Shown here: in pieces, positions 26,256-36,300 of the stretch
Layout: the number at the start of each line of letters is the position of its first letter
Position numbering within the stretch: the first letter of the stretch is position 1
NCBI RefSeq assembly: GCF_900106035.1
Contig: NZ_FNUC01000004.1
Coordinates: 3,261,722 to 3,325,721, forward strand
Direction of reading: 5' to 3'
Length of the DNA stretch: 64,000 nt
Source of the DNA: Jiangella alba
GTDB taxonomy: Bacteria; Actinomycetota; Actinomycetes; Jiangellales; Jiangellaceae
Position numbers and translations under genes: made by a program
Notes under the pieces: generated by a model
What the model saw: the letters and a program-made list of their open reading frames with translations, nothing else
The model's database searches: none
Told to the model about the DNA's origin: nothing

Positions 26256-27395
26256 ATGGCAGTGACTCCGATCACAGACCGCGCGGCCGGTGCGGATTCC
26301 TTCCCCGAGACGGGGTACCGGGCAGCGATCGTCGGGACCGGCTTCATGGGCCGTGTGCATGCGCGGGCGGTCCAGGTGGCCGGCGGCCGGGTGGTCGGAG
26401 CGGTCGGCTCCACACCGGAGCGCGCGGCGGCGGCGCAGGGCGAGCTGCAGGCCGACGCGGTCTACACGACCCTCGACGACCTGCTGGACCGCGCCGACGT
26501 CGACGTCGTCCACGTGTGCACCCCCAACCACCTGCACGAGCCGGTCGTGCTCGCCGCGCTGGCCGCCGGCAAGCACGTCGTGTGCGAGAAGCCGCTCGCG
26601 ACCTCCACCGAAGCCGCCGCCGCGATGACGGCCGCCGCCCGTGAGGCCGGCCGCGTCGCCGCCGTCCCGTTCGTCTACCGCTTCCACCCGATGGTGCGCG
26701 AGGCGCGCGAGCGGGTCCGCGCCGGCGAGGTCGGCAGCATCTTCCTCGCCCACGGCAGCTACCTGCAGGACTGGCTGCTGCACCCGACCGACGACAACTG
26801 GCGGGTCGACCCGCGCCTCGGCGGCCCGACCCGCGCGTTCGGCGACATCGGCTCGCACTGGTGCGACCTGCTGGAGTTCGTGACGGGGGAACGCATCGCC
26901 CGGCTGTCGGCGCAGTCGTCGACGGTGAACAAGCTGCGCGGCGTCGAGACGCTGCGCGACGTCACCACCGAGGACGTCGTGATCGTCCAGTTCGCCACCC
27001 GCGGCGGCGCGATCGGCTCGGTCGTCGTCAGCCAGGTGTCGGCGGGCCGGAAGAACCGGCTGCTGCTGGAGGTCTCCGGCTCGCGCGGCTCGCTCTCGTT
27101 CGACCAGGAGAACCCCGAGCAGCTGTGGTGGGGCGGACGTGAGCGCAGCAGCCAGCTGGTCCGCGACCCCGAGACGCTCAGCTCGCCGGCCGCCCGCTAC
27201 GCCCGGGTGCCGGCCGGCCACCCGCAGGGCTACCAGGACTGCTTCGACGCGTTCGTCGCCGACACCCAGGCGGCCATCGGCGGCGAGATCCCCGACGGCC
27301 TGCCCACGTTCGACGACGGCCTGCGCGCCGCCCGGCTGGCCGAGGCCGTCGTGACGTCGGCCCGCGAGAGCGACTGGGTGGAGGTGCCCGAATGA
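26256..27395 (+). CDS. Gfo/Idh/MocA-family sugar oxidoreductase (first)
   Basis: A 379-residue NAD(P)-dependent dehydrogenase. The Rossmann motif is AAIVGTGFMGRVHARAVQ, and the catalytic-lysine motif is KHVVCEKPLATS. The C-terminal beta-sheet domain carries YLQDWLLHPTDDNWRVD and the active-site helix FGDIGSHWCDLLEFVTGERI. Family members oxidise or epimerise sugars and inositols; ThuB-type members make 3-keto-disaccharides. It is the first gene of an importer operon and overlaps the ATPase gene by four bases (ATGA at 27392). The ATG at 26256 is the first in-frame start after the promoter; the longer frame would include the operator. Confidence 0.88.
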   Translation: MAVTPITDRAAGADSFPETGYRAAIVGTGFMGRVHARAVQVAGGRVVGAVGSTPERAAAAQGELQADAVYTTLDDLLDRADVDVVHVCTPNHLHEPVVLAALAAGKHVVCEKPLATSTEAAAAMTAAAREAGRVAAVPFVYRFHPMVREARERVRAGEVGSIFLAHGSYLQDWLLHPTDDNWRVDPRLGGPTRAFGDIGSHWCDLLEFVTGERIARLSAQSSTVNKLRGVETLRDVTTEDVVIVQFATRGGAIGSVVVSQVSAGRKNRLLLEVSGSRGSLSFDQENPEQLWWGGRERSSQLVRDPETLSSPAARYARVPAGHPQGYQDCFDAFVADTQAAIGGEIPDGLPTFDDGLRAARLAEAVVTSARESDWVEVPE

Positions 27396-28906
27396 CCGGT
27401 GTGGCAAGTCCCGCCACGACGCTGCTGCGGATGCGCGGCATCGAGAAGTCGTTCCTCGGCGTCCAGGTGCTGCACGGCGTCGACCTCGACCTGCGCGCGG
27501 GCGAGGTGCACGCGCTGATCGGCGAGAACGGCGCCGGCAAGTCGACGCTGATGAAGATCCTCGCCGGCGTCTACCAGGCCGACGGCGGCAGCGTCGAGCT
27601 GGACGGCGAGCAGGTCCGGTTCGAGCACCCGCTGCTGGCCCAGCAGGCCGGCGTGTCGACGGTGTTCCAGGAGTTCAACCTGCTGCCGGAGCGCACCGTC
27701 GCCGAGAACGTGTTCCTCGGCCGCGAGCCGCGCCGCAACCGGCTGGTCGACGCCGGCCGGATGCACGCCGACACCGCGGCGCTGCTGGACGACCTCGGGC
27801 TGACCTGGCTGCGGCCGGAGACCCGGGTCAGCTCGCTGTCGGTGGCCGGCCAGCAGATCGTCGAGATCGTCAAGGCGCTGTCCTACGACGCGCGGATCAT
27901 CTCGATGGACGAGCCGACCGCGGCGCTGGCCGACGAGGAGGTGGAGCTGCTCTACCGCCTCGTCGCGAAGCTGAAGGAGCGCGGCGTCGCCATCCTCTAC
28001 GTCTCACACCGGCTCAAGGAGATCTTCGACCTGTCCGACCGGGTGACCATCCTCAAGGACGGCGCGCTGGTGGACACCGTCGCCACGTCCGACATCACCT
28101 CGGACGAGCTGGTGCGCAAGATGGTCGGCCGCCCGATCGCCAGCTTCTTCCCGGACAAGCTGCCCGGCACCGAGGCCGGCGACGTCCGCCTCGAGATCCG
28201 CGGCGGCGGCAACGAACAGCTCGACGGCATCGACCTGGACGTCCGCGGCGGCGAGATCGTCGCGCTGGCCGGGCTGCAGGGCAGCGGCCGCACCGAGATC
28301 GCGCACGCCCTGTTCGGCGTCGACCGGTTCACCCGCGGCACGGTGCGCCTGGACGGGCGCCCGCTCACCGCGCGGTCGCCGCGTCAGGCGGTGCGGGCCG
28401 GGCTGGCGCTGGTGACCGAGGACCGCAAGGGCGAGGGCCTGGTGCTCAACCAGTCCATCGCCGCGAACGCCCGGCTGGTGCTGGACGCCGTCCTGCCGCG
28501 CCGCGCGTCGCAGGGGGCGCGGCGGATCCCCGGCATCCTGTCGTCGCTGGAGCTGGTCTCGCGCGGCAGCAGCCAGGAGGTGCGCTTCCTGTCCGGCGGC
28601 AACCAGCAGAAGGTCGTGCTGGCCAAGTGGCTGGCCACCGAACCGAAGGCGATCGTGCTCGACGAGCCCACCCGCGGCATCGACGTCGGCGCGAAGGAGC
28701 GGGTCTACACGCTGATGCGCGAGCTGTCGGCGCAGGGCGTGGCGATCCTGATGATCTCGTCCGAGCTGCCCGAAGTGCTCGGGATGGCCGACCGCATCGT
28801 CGTTCTCCGGGACGGCCGCGTCGCGGGCGAACTCCCCGCCGGCGCTGATGAGGAGACCGTGATGGCACTGGCCACGGGCCACGAGACCGAAGGAACCCAG
28901 CGATGA
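27392..28906 (+). CDS. Sugar ABC transporter, dual ATP-binding protein (RbsA/XylG type)
   Basis: A 504-residue tandem ATPase energising monosaccharide uptake. The first half has Walker A GENGAGKST (44-52), LSVAGQQIVEI and Walker B IISMDEPTAAL. The second half has the degenerate P-loop GLQGSGRTE usual in this family, then LSGGNQQKVVLAKWL and IVLDEPTRGIDVG. Start and stop overlap both neighbours by four bases, so translation is coupled through the operon. The substrate is a sugar or related polyol; the sequence does not say which. Confidence 0.93.
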   Translation: MTGVASPATTLLRMRGIEKSFLGVQVLHGVDLDLRAGEVHALIGENGAGKSTLMKILAGVYQADGGSVELDGEQVRFEHPLLAQQAGVSTVFQEFNLLPERTVAENVFLGREPRRNRLVDAGRMHADTAALLDDLGLTWLRPETRVSSLSVAGQQIVEIVKALSYDARIISMDEPTAALADEEVELLYRLVAKLKERGVAILYVSHRLKEIFDLSDRVTILKDGALVDTVATSDITSDELVRKMVGRPIASFFPDKLPGTEAGDVRLEIRGGGNEQLDGIDLDVRGGEIVALAGLQGSGRTEIAHALFGVDRFTRGTVRLDGRPLTARSPRQAVRAGLALVTEDRKGEGLVLNQSIAANARLVLDAVLPRRASQGARRIPGILSSLELVSRGSSQEVRFLSGGNQQKVVLAKWLATEPKAIVLDEPTRGIDVGAKERVYTLMRELSAQGVAILMISSELPEVLGMADRIVVLRDGRVAGELPAGADEETVMALATGHETEGTQR

Positions 28907-29991
28907 GCCGCGCGGTCGCGGTCACCGGGACCGGCAAGGAGGCCCGCCGCCGGCTGGGCGCCACCGAACTGGTGTGGCTGGCGCTGGCCGGCGTGCTCGT
29001 CATCGGCGCGATCCTGGTGGCGCTGGACGACCAGAACCTGTTCAGCATCGCCAACACCCGCGACATCCTGAGCCGGTCCAGCCTGCTCGGGTTCGTCGCC
29101 ATCGGCCAGACGCTGGTCATCCTGTGCCGGTCGCTGGACCTGTCCGTCGGCTACGTCATGGCGCTGAGCAGCCTGATCGCGGCGACGACGATGAACGGCG
29201 ACCCCGCGCGGGTGCCGCTGGCGATCGTCGCCGTGCTGCTGGTGGCCGGCGGGATCGGCCTGTGCAACGGCCTGATCGTGTCGGTGCTGAAGGTCAACCC
29301 GTTCATCGCGACGCTCGGCGTCGGCCTCATCATCAAGGGCTACCTGGACACCGAGTACCAGGGCCCGGCCGGCGCGGTGCCCAGCTCGTTCCAGCAGTTC
29401 GGCTTCAGCCGCATCGGCCCGATCCCGGTGTCGACGCTGGTCATGCTGATCGTCGCGGTCGCCGGCATCCTGTTCCTGCGCAAGACCCGCACCGGGTACC
29501 ACATGTTCGCCGTCGGCGGCAGCGCGGACGTCGCGCGGCTGTCCGGCATCCGCACCGGCCGGGTGCTGGTGACGGCGCACGTGCTCTGCTCGATCGCGGC
29601 GGGCATCGCCGGCCTGCTGATCGCGGCCCGCTTCGGCACCGGCAGCGCGCTGGTCTACAACTCCGGCTACGACCTGGAGTCGATCGCGGCGGTGGTGCTG
29701 GGCGGGACGCTGCTGCTGGGCGGCCGCGGCGGCATCGCCGGGACGATCGCCGGCGTGCTGATCCTGGCCGTGCTCGACACCGTCTTCAACATCCTCGCGG
29801 TCGACCCGTTCTTCAAGGACGTGCTGCGCGGCACCATCATCGTCGCCGCCGTCGCGATCTACGCCCGCCGGCAGATCGACCGCAAGGCCAGCCGCGTCAG
29901 ATTCGGCGGTGACGGCGGCAGCGGCGGCTCCGCGCCACCCGGACCGAGGCCCGATCAGCCGACGCCAGAGCTCGCCGGAGGCCCCCGATGA
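28903..29991 (+). CDS. Sugar ABC transporter permease (first of two)
   Basis: A 362-residue integral membrane protein of the BPD_transp_2 (RbsC) family with about nine or ten hydrophobic helices. Typical segments are GQTLVILCRSLDLSVGYVMALSSLIAA, NPFIATLGVGLIIKGYL and ESIAAVVLGGTLLLGGRGGIAGTIAGVLIL. It should pair with the second permease as a heterodimer around the ATPase. The C-terminus has an unusual Gly/Pro-rich tail (GGDGGSGGSAPPGPRPDQPTP). It is coupled to both neighbours by four-base overlaps. Confidence 0.92.
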   Translation: MSRAVAVTGTGKEARRRLGATELVWLALAGVLVIGAILVALDDQNLFSIANTRDILSRSSLLGFVAIGQTLVILCRSLDLSVGYVMALSSLIAATTMNGDPARVPLAIVAVLLVAGGIGLCNGLIVSVLKVNPFIATLGVGLIIKGYLDTEYQGPAGAVPSSFQQFGFSRIGPIPVSTLVMLIVAVAGILFLRKTRTGYHMFAVGGSADVARLSGIRTGRVLVTAHVLCSIAAGIAGLLIAARFGTGSALVYNSGYDLESIAAVVLGGTLLLGGRGGIAGTIAGVLILAVLDTVFNILAVDPFFKDVLRGTIIVAAVAIYARRQIDRKASRVRFGGDGGSGGSAPPGPRPDQPTPELAGGPR

Positions 29992-31040
29992 CCGTCACCA
30001 CGCAGCAGCCCACGCCGCAGCGCAGCGCCGGCTCGCGGGCCGGCGACCTGCTCGCGCGGGTCTTCGGCGGCGGCAGCGCCACGGTGTTCGCCCTGCTCAT
30101 CGTCGTGTTCGCGGCGATCTTCATCGTGAACCCGAGCTTCGCCGAGCCGCCGTCGCTGATGGCGTTCCTCAAGCAGGCCGCGCCGCTGATGATCCTGGCC
30201 ATCGGCCAGTACTTCGTCATCGTGTCCGGCGAGTTCGACCTGTCGGTCGGGTCGCTGGTCGGCGCGCAGGTGGTCATCGCCGCCGCGCTGATCGACGGCG
30301 AGGAGGGCCGCACGGTCCCCGTCATCCTGCTGATGCTCGGCTTCGGCATTCTCGTCGGCCTGATCAACGGGCTGATCACCACACTGCTCAAGGTGCAGTC
30401 GTTCATCACGACGCTCGGCATGATGCTGGTGCTCTACGGCGCGATCCGGTTGTGGACCGGCGGCGCGCCGACCGGTGCCCTGTCCGAGGCCTTCCGCCAG
30501 CCCGGACGCGGCGGCATCGACATGTCGGTCGTACGGCAACTGCCGTGGGCGCTGATGATCCTGGTCGGGATCGTCATCATCGCCGTGGCGGTCATGCGCA
30601 GCTCGTACGGCCGCACGTTGATCGCCACCGGCGACAACGAGCGCGCCGCGGGGTTCTCCGGCGTCCGGGTCTGGCGGGTGCGCACGCTGGCGTTCGTCAT
30701 CTCCAGCGTGCTGGCCACGCTGGCCGCGATCCTCATCGGCGGCTACGCCGGTGTCACGGCGCAGGTGGGACAGGGTTTGGAGTTCACCGCGATCACGGCG
30801 GTGGTGCTCGGCGGCGCCGCGCTCGGCGGCGGCCGGGGCTGGGTCGTGGCGGCGATGGCCGGCGCGCTCACCCTCGAGGCCCTGTTCGTCCTGTTCAACC
30901 AGTTGAGCATGCCGTCGACCATCCGGCCGGCGGTTCAAGGCGTGATCATCATCGCGGCCGTCGCCTACGCGGCCCGTGAGAGGGCGCGTCCCCGGCACCA
31001 CCAGGAAGTCCCGTCCCAACCGCAACCGAACGAAGCCTGA
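29988..31040 (+). CDS. Sugar ABC transporter permease (second)
   Basis: A 350-residue RbsC-like permease. Family blocks are LMILAIGQYFVIVSGEFDLSVGSLVGAQVVIAA, VQSFITTLGMMLVLYGAIRLW and TAVVLGGAALGGGRGWVVAAMAGALTLEALFVLF. It overlaps the first permease by four bases. Two permease genes rather than one separates this importer from the second one in the window (58692), which has a single permease. A 69-base gap with its own ribosome site precedes the binding-protein gene. Confidence 0.92.
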   Translation: MTVTTQQPTPQRSAGSRAGDLLARVFGGGSATVFALLIVVFAAIFIVNPSFAEPPSLMAFLKQAAPLMILAIGQYFVIVSGEFDLSVGSLVGAQVVIAAALIDGEEGRTVPVILLMLGFGILVGLINGLITTLLKVQSFITTLGMMLVLYGAIRLWTGGAPTGALSEAFRQPGRGGIDMSVVRQLPWALMILVGIVIIAVAVMRSSYGRTLIATGDNERAAGFSGVRVWRVRTLAFVISSVLATLAAILIGGYAGVTAQVGQGLEFTAITAVVLGGAALGGGRGWVVAAMAGALTLEALFVLFNQLSMPSTIRPAVQGVIIIAAVAYAARERARPRHHQEVPSQPQPNEA

Positions 31041-31109
31041 CTCCGCCGAGGCACGCTTCTCAGCCGAGGCGGCTATGTCATTTTCGTCGTCACCCAAGGA
31101 GGGGGAACG

Positions 31110-32345
31110 ATGCGCACTACGCGCGCTCTACTGGCGGCGGCTGCTGCCGCGGCCCTGACGCTCGCGGCCTGCACCACCGACGAGCCGTCCGACACCGCGG
31201 CGCCCGAGGAGACCGAGGCGGCCGGCGAGGACCCGGGCGCCGAGGGCGAGGAGCCGGAGGACGAGACGGCCGACGGCGAGTTCTTCGTCCGCGCCGACTA
31301 CGACCGGCAGCTGGCCCAGCGTGACATCGCGCCCGAGGGCGACCCGGCCACGCCGTGGCTGCAGGCGATCGAGCCGGAGTACGTCGACACCGCGCAGTAC
31401 GCGCAGGACGGCAACACGCTCTGCTTCTCGAACGCCTCGGTCAGCAACCCGTGGCGGGTCACCGGCTGGATCACCATGCAGCAGCAGGTGGAGGTGCTGC
31501 AGCAGCAGGGCCTGATCGGCGAGTTCCGGGTCTCCGACGCCGCCGACGACGACAACAAGCAGATCTCCGACATCCAGGCGTTCATCGACGCCGGGGACTG
31601 CAACGCCATCATCATCTCGCCGTCGACGACGGCCACCCTGACCCCGGCGGTCGAGGCGGCCTGCGCGAGCGGCGTCCCGGTCATCGTGTTCGACCGCGGC
31701 GTCAACTCCGACTGCATGGCGACGTTCATCCACCCGATCGGCGGCTACGCCTACGGCGCGGACGGCGCGGAGTTCCTGGTCGAGAACCTGGAGCCGGGCT
31801 CGAAGGTGCTGGCGCTGCGGATCCTGCCGGGTGTCGACGTGCTGGAGAACCGCTGGGCGGCGGCGCAGGAGATCTTCGGCGACAGCGAGCTGGAGATCCT
31901 CGGCGACGAGTTCACCGGCGGCGACGGCGCGGAGATCAAGAACATCGTCACGCAGTACCTGCAGCGCGGCGACGTCGACGGCATCTGGATGGACGCCGGT
32001 GACGGCGCCGTCGCGGCCGTCGAGGCGTTCGAGGACACCGGCAACGACTACCCGGTCATGGTCGGCGAGGACGAGCTGAGCTTCCTGCGCAAGTGGCAGG
32101 AGACCGACATAACGGCGGTCGCCCCGGTCTACTCGAACTTCCAGTGGCGCACCCCGATCCTCGCCGCGACGATGATCTGGGCCGGCGAGCAGGTGCCGGT
32201 GGAGTGGGTGCTCCCGCAGGACGAGATCACCGAGGACGACCGCGACGAGTTCCTCGACCGCAACGCCGACATGCCCAGCCTGCACTACGCCAAGTTCGGC
32301 GGCGAGGACCTGCCGGGCTTCCCGGCGGCCTGGCAGGACCGCTGA
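31110..32345 (+). CDS. Sugar ABC transporter substrate-binding lipoprotein (first)
   Basis: A 411-residue lipoprotein. The lipobox LTLAAC places the acylated Cys21, followed by an acidic linker rich in Glu, Asp and Gly (to about 55). The periplasmic-binding-protein fold, of the ribose-binding type, shows LCFSNASVSNPWRVTGWITMQQQVEVL, FIDAGDCNAIIISPSTTATLTPAVEAACASGVPVIVFDRGV and IWMDAGDGAVAAVEAFEDTG. It captures the sugar for the importer encoded just upstream. AAGGAGGGGG is a strong ribosome site. A 14-bp perfect hairpin follows the gene and may protect or limit its transcript. Confidence 0.92.
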   Translation: MRTTRALLAAAAAAALTLAACTTDEPSDTAAPEETEAAGEDPGAEGEEPEDETADGEFFVRADYDRQLAQRDIAPEGDPATPWLQAIEPEYVDTAQYAQDGNTLCFSNASVSNPWRVTGWITMQQQVEVLQQQGLIGEFRVSDAADDDNKQISDIQAFIDAGDCNAIIISPSTTATLTPAVEAACASGVPVIVFDRGVNSDCMATFIHPIGGYAYGADGAEFLVENLEPGSKVLALRILPGVDVLENRWAAAQEIFGDSELEILGDEFTGGDGAEIKNIVTQYLQRGDVDGIWMDAGDGAVAAVEAFEDTGNDYPVMVGEDELSFLRKWQETDITAVAPVYSNFQWRTPILAATMIWAGEQVPVEWVLPQDEITEDDRDEFLDRNADMPSLHYAKFGGEDLPGFPAAWQDR

Positions 32346-32372
32346 TCGGCACCGCCTGAACCGAGTCGCCAC

Positions 32373-32405
32373 CCCCGCCGGCCGCGCGCACCGCGGCCGG
32401 CGGGG
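32373..32405 (+). terminator. 14-bp perfect hairpin after the first binding-protein gene
   Basis: CCCCGCCGGCCGCG (32373-32386) and CGCGGCCGGCGGGG (32392-32405) pair perfectly around a five-base loop, between the lipoprotein gene and the epimerase-like gene. Within an operon this is more likely an mRNA-stabilising or partial-termination element than a full stop. A matching hairpin follows the second binding-protein gene. Confidence 0.65.
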
Positions 32406-32429
32406 CACGGCGGGGAGAGGAGTCCGCAC

Positions 32430-33296
32430 GTGAGCAGAGCGTTCGGGGTCAACACGTGGGTGTGGACGTCGCCGCTCACCGACGCCGCGCTGGCCGAGCT
32501 GGCGCCGCGGATCAGCGGCTGGGGCTTCGACGTCGTCGAGCTGCCGGTCGAGAACCCGGGCGACTGGGACCCGGCCCGCGCCGCCAAGGTGCTGGGCGAC
32601 CACGGCTTGTCGGCGGCGGTCGCGCTGGTCATGGGCGACGGCCGCGAGCTGGTCGCGGCGGACCCGGACACCGTCGCCCACACCCGTGACTACCTGCGCC
32701 ACGTCGTCGACGTCGCCGCGACGGTGGGCGCGCCGGCCATCGCCGGGCCCGCGTACGCGTCGGTCGGGCGGACCTGGCGGATGACGCCGTCCGAGCGCGC
32801 CGCCCACTACGCCGAACTGCGCGACGGGCTCGGCCCGGTGGTCGAGCACGCCCGCGCCGCCGGCGTCACCGTGGCCGTCGAGCCATTGAACCGCTACGAG
32901 ACCAGCCTGATCAACACCGTCGACCAGGCGCTCGAGGCGATCGACGGGCTGCCGGCCGACGGCATCGGCCTGGCGCTGGACGTCTACCACATGAACATCG
33001 AGGAGCAGTCCGTCACCGGAGCGATCGCGCGGGCCGCCGGGCGCATCGCGCATGTCCAGGTGTGCGCCAACGACCGCGGCGCGCCGGGCGCGGACCACCT
33101 CGACTGGCCCGGCATCGTCGCCGCGCTGGACGCGGCGGGCTACACCGGCCCGCTGGTCATCGAGTCCTTCACCGCCGACAACGCGACCATCGCGACCGCG
33201 GCGTCCATCTGGCGGCCGCTGGCCGCGAGCCAGGACGCCATCGCCGTCGACGGACTGGCCTTCCTGAGGGGAGTGGTACCGCAGCACCACGCCTGA
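32430..33296 (+). CDS. Xylose-isomerase-like TIM barrel; ketose 3-epimerase / sugar isomerase family
   Basis: A 288-residue cytoplasmic protein. The expected metal ligands are Glu151 (VEPLNRYE), Asp184 (LALDVYHMN), Gln210 (AHVQVCAND) and Glu245 (VIESF). Their spacing matches D-tagatose 3-epimerase (Glu, Asp, His, Glu), but the His position is Gln, as in hydroxypyruvate-isomerase-type members (family knowledge from memory). It therefore needs testing as an isomerase, epimerase or 3-keto-sugar enzyme. GGGGAGAGGAG precedes the GTG. It lies between the importer and the giant secreted proteins, so it probably acts on the imported product. Confidence 0.82.
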   Translation: MSRAFGVNTWVWTSPLTDAALAELAPRISGWGFDVVELPVENPGDWDPARAAKVLGDHGLSAAVALVMGDGRELVAADPDTVAHTRDYLRHVVDVAATVGAPAIAGPAYASVGRTWRMTPSERAAHYAELRDGLGPVVEHARAAGVTVAVEPLNRYETSLINTVDQALEAIDGLPADGIGLALDVYHMNIEEQSVTGAIARAAGRIAHVQVCANDRGAPGADHLDWPGIVAALDAAGYTGPLVIESFTADNATIATAASIWRPLAASQDAIAVDGLAFLRGVVPQHHA

Positions 33297-33377
33297 CCGC
33301 ACCACGCACGACCGCCGGCGCCGGCACGCCGCGGGGTTTCGAGAAGCATCGTCGCTCTTTCCCTGGAGGAACCCCTC

Positions 33378-36300
33378 ATGCTCGTGGCACTACGCCAGCG
33401 ATGGGCCAGGCTCCTGGCCGTCGCCCTCGCCGCTGTGTTGGCGATACCACTCCTGACGGCAGTGCCGTCGACGGCTCACGAAGGTGAGCACGGCGAGTCA
33501 GCGCACGTCCTGATCTTCACCAAGACCACGCAGTTCCGGCACACCGAGGCGATCACGCAGGGCGTGCCCGTGCTGCAGGCGGCGTTCGAGGCCGCCGGCA
33601 TCACGTCGGAGCACACCGAGGACTCGTCGATCTTCAACGACGAGGACCTGTCCCACTTCGACGCGCTGGTGATGTTCCAGGCGTCCGGCGACCCGTGGAC
33701 GGCCGAGGAGAAGGCCGCCATGGAGCGCTACCAGCAGGCCGGCGGCGGCATCGTCGCCATCCACAACGCCGCGGACATGCGCGGCAACTACGCCTGGTGG
33801 GACAACCTGATCGGCGCGCTGATGCCGGGCCACGCGGCCACCGGCTCCAGCCCGGGCCTGCCCGGCACCGTCCGCGTCGAGGACGGCACCCACCCGTCGA
33901 CGGCCCAGCTGCCGCAGCGCTGGGAGCGCGCCGACGAGTGGTACAACTTCTCGGCCAACGTCCGCGGCACGGCGCACGTGCTGGCGACGATGGACGAGAC
34001 CACCTACGACCCGGGCGGCAACGCCCAGGGGTACGACCACCCGATCTCGTGGTGCAAGCCGTACGACGGCGGACGCGCCTGGGTGACGGCGATGGGCCAC
34101 TTCGGCGCGCACTACACGCAGGAACCGGACTTCGTCCAGCACATCGTCGGCGGCGTGCAGTGGGCCGCGGGCGTGGCCGAGGGCGACTGCGGCGGCACCG
34201 TGTGGGAGCAGTTCGAGCGGGTGCCGCTGGACCAGAACACCAGCGCGCCGTTCGCGATGGACGTCGCGCCCGACGGCCGCGTGTTCTTCACCGAGCTGGT
34301 GCGCGGGCAGATCCGCGTCTACGACCCGGCCACCCAGGTCACGTCGACGGCCATCACCATCCCGGTGTACTCCGGCGGTGAGGACGGCCTGCTGGGCATC
34401 GCGCTGGATCCGAACTTCGCCGAGAACGGGCACCTGTTCGTCTATCACTCGAAGGCCAGTGCCGACGACACCGATCCGGCGAACTTCGTCAGCACGCTGT
34501 CGCGCTTCACCGTCGGCGCGGGCTCGCAGATCGACCCCGCGTCCGAGGTCGTCGTGCTCGAGGTGCCGGCCCGCCGGCTCCCGGACGAGCCCGGCCACAC
34601 CGGCGGCGGCCTGGAGTTCGGCCCCGACGGCAGCCTCTACCTGTCCGTCGGCGACGACGTGAACCCGCACTCGGAGCCGTCGGGCGGCTACGCCCCGCTG
34701 TCCGAGCGCGACGGCACCTTCCACGACGCCCGTGAGACGTCGGCCAACACCAACGACCTGCGCGGCAAGATCCTGCGGATCCAGCCGCAGGCGGACGGCG
34801 GCTACACGATCCCCGAGGGCAACCTGTTCCCGCCGGGGACCGAGGGCACCCGCCCGGAGATCTTCGCGATGGGCTTCCGCAACCCGTTCCGGTTCTCCGT
34901 CGACCCGGAGACGGGCTGGCTGGGCGTCGCCGACTACGGCCCGGACAACGGCAGCAACAACCCGAACCGGGGCCCGGCCGGCATGGTCGAGTGGAACCTG
35001 ATCAAGGAGCCCGGTTTCTACGGCTGGCCGCTGTGCATCGGCCCGAACACGCCGTACCTTGACGTCGACTACCGCACCAACCCGGTCACCGTCGGCGAGC
35101 CGTTCGACTGCGCCAACCCGGTCAACGACTCCGTCCGCAACACCGGCCTGACCGAACTGCCCCCGGCTCAGGAGCCGGAGATGTGGTACGGCTACCAGAC
35201 CTCGTCCGTCCCGTCGGTGATCCCGGCCGGTGGCGGGCTGGCGCCGATGGGCGGCCCGTTCTACGACTACGACCCGGACCTGGTGTCGGACACCAAGTTC
35301 CCGGAGTACTACGACGGCAAGCCGTTCTTCTACGAGTGGGCGAAGAACAAGATGTACTCGCTGGACCTCAACGAGGAGACCAGCGCGCTGGAGAAGATCA
35401 ACCCGTTCCTGCCCGGTGAGCAGTGGATGGCGCCGATCGACTCGTCGTTCGGTCCCGAGGGCTCGATGTACGTGCTCGACTGGGGCGGCGGCTTCGGCCG
35501 CGACAACCCGAACTCGGGCCTGTACCGCGTCGACTACGTGTCCGGCTCGCGCTCGCCGGTGGCGCACGCGACGGCCACGCCCGACTCCGGCCAGGCGCCG
35601 CTGAGCGTCCAGCTCGACGGCACCGGCAGCACCGACCCGGAGAACGAGACGCTCACCTACGAGTGGGACTTCACCGGCGACGGCACCGTCGACTCCACCG
35701 ACGCGCAGGCGTCGTTCACCTACACCGAGAACGGCGTCTACAACGCCCGCCTCACGGTGACCGACCCCGCGGGCAAGACCGGCACCACCACGGTGCCGAT
35801 CACCGTCGGCAACACCCGGCCCGAGGTCGACTTCGACGTGCCGCCGGACGGCTCGTTCTTCGACTTCGGCGACACCGTCGCGTGGGACCTCAGCGTCAGC
35901 GACGCCGAGGACGAGACCATCGACGACGCCGACGTCATCATCCAGCCGGCCCTCGGCCACGACGAGCACGCCCACCCGGCCGACCCGCTCAGCGGGCGCA
36001 CCGGCCAGGTGACGACGGCGCTCGGCGGCGGCCACGGCGAGGACATGAACGTGTTCTACGTCCTCGACGGGCGCTACACCGACGGCGGCGGCGTGGACGG
36101 CGTCCCGGCGCTGACCGGCTCGGACCTCACCCGGTTGTTCCCGCGGCAGCGGGAGGCCGAGTTCTACACCGCCGCGCAGGGCGTCACGACGGCGTCGTCG
36201 CGCGACGTCGAGGGGCACGGCACCGCGGTCTCCGGCCAGGACGGCGCGTGGGCGTCGTACGACCCGGTCAACCTGTACAACGTCGACGCGCTCGTGCTGC

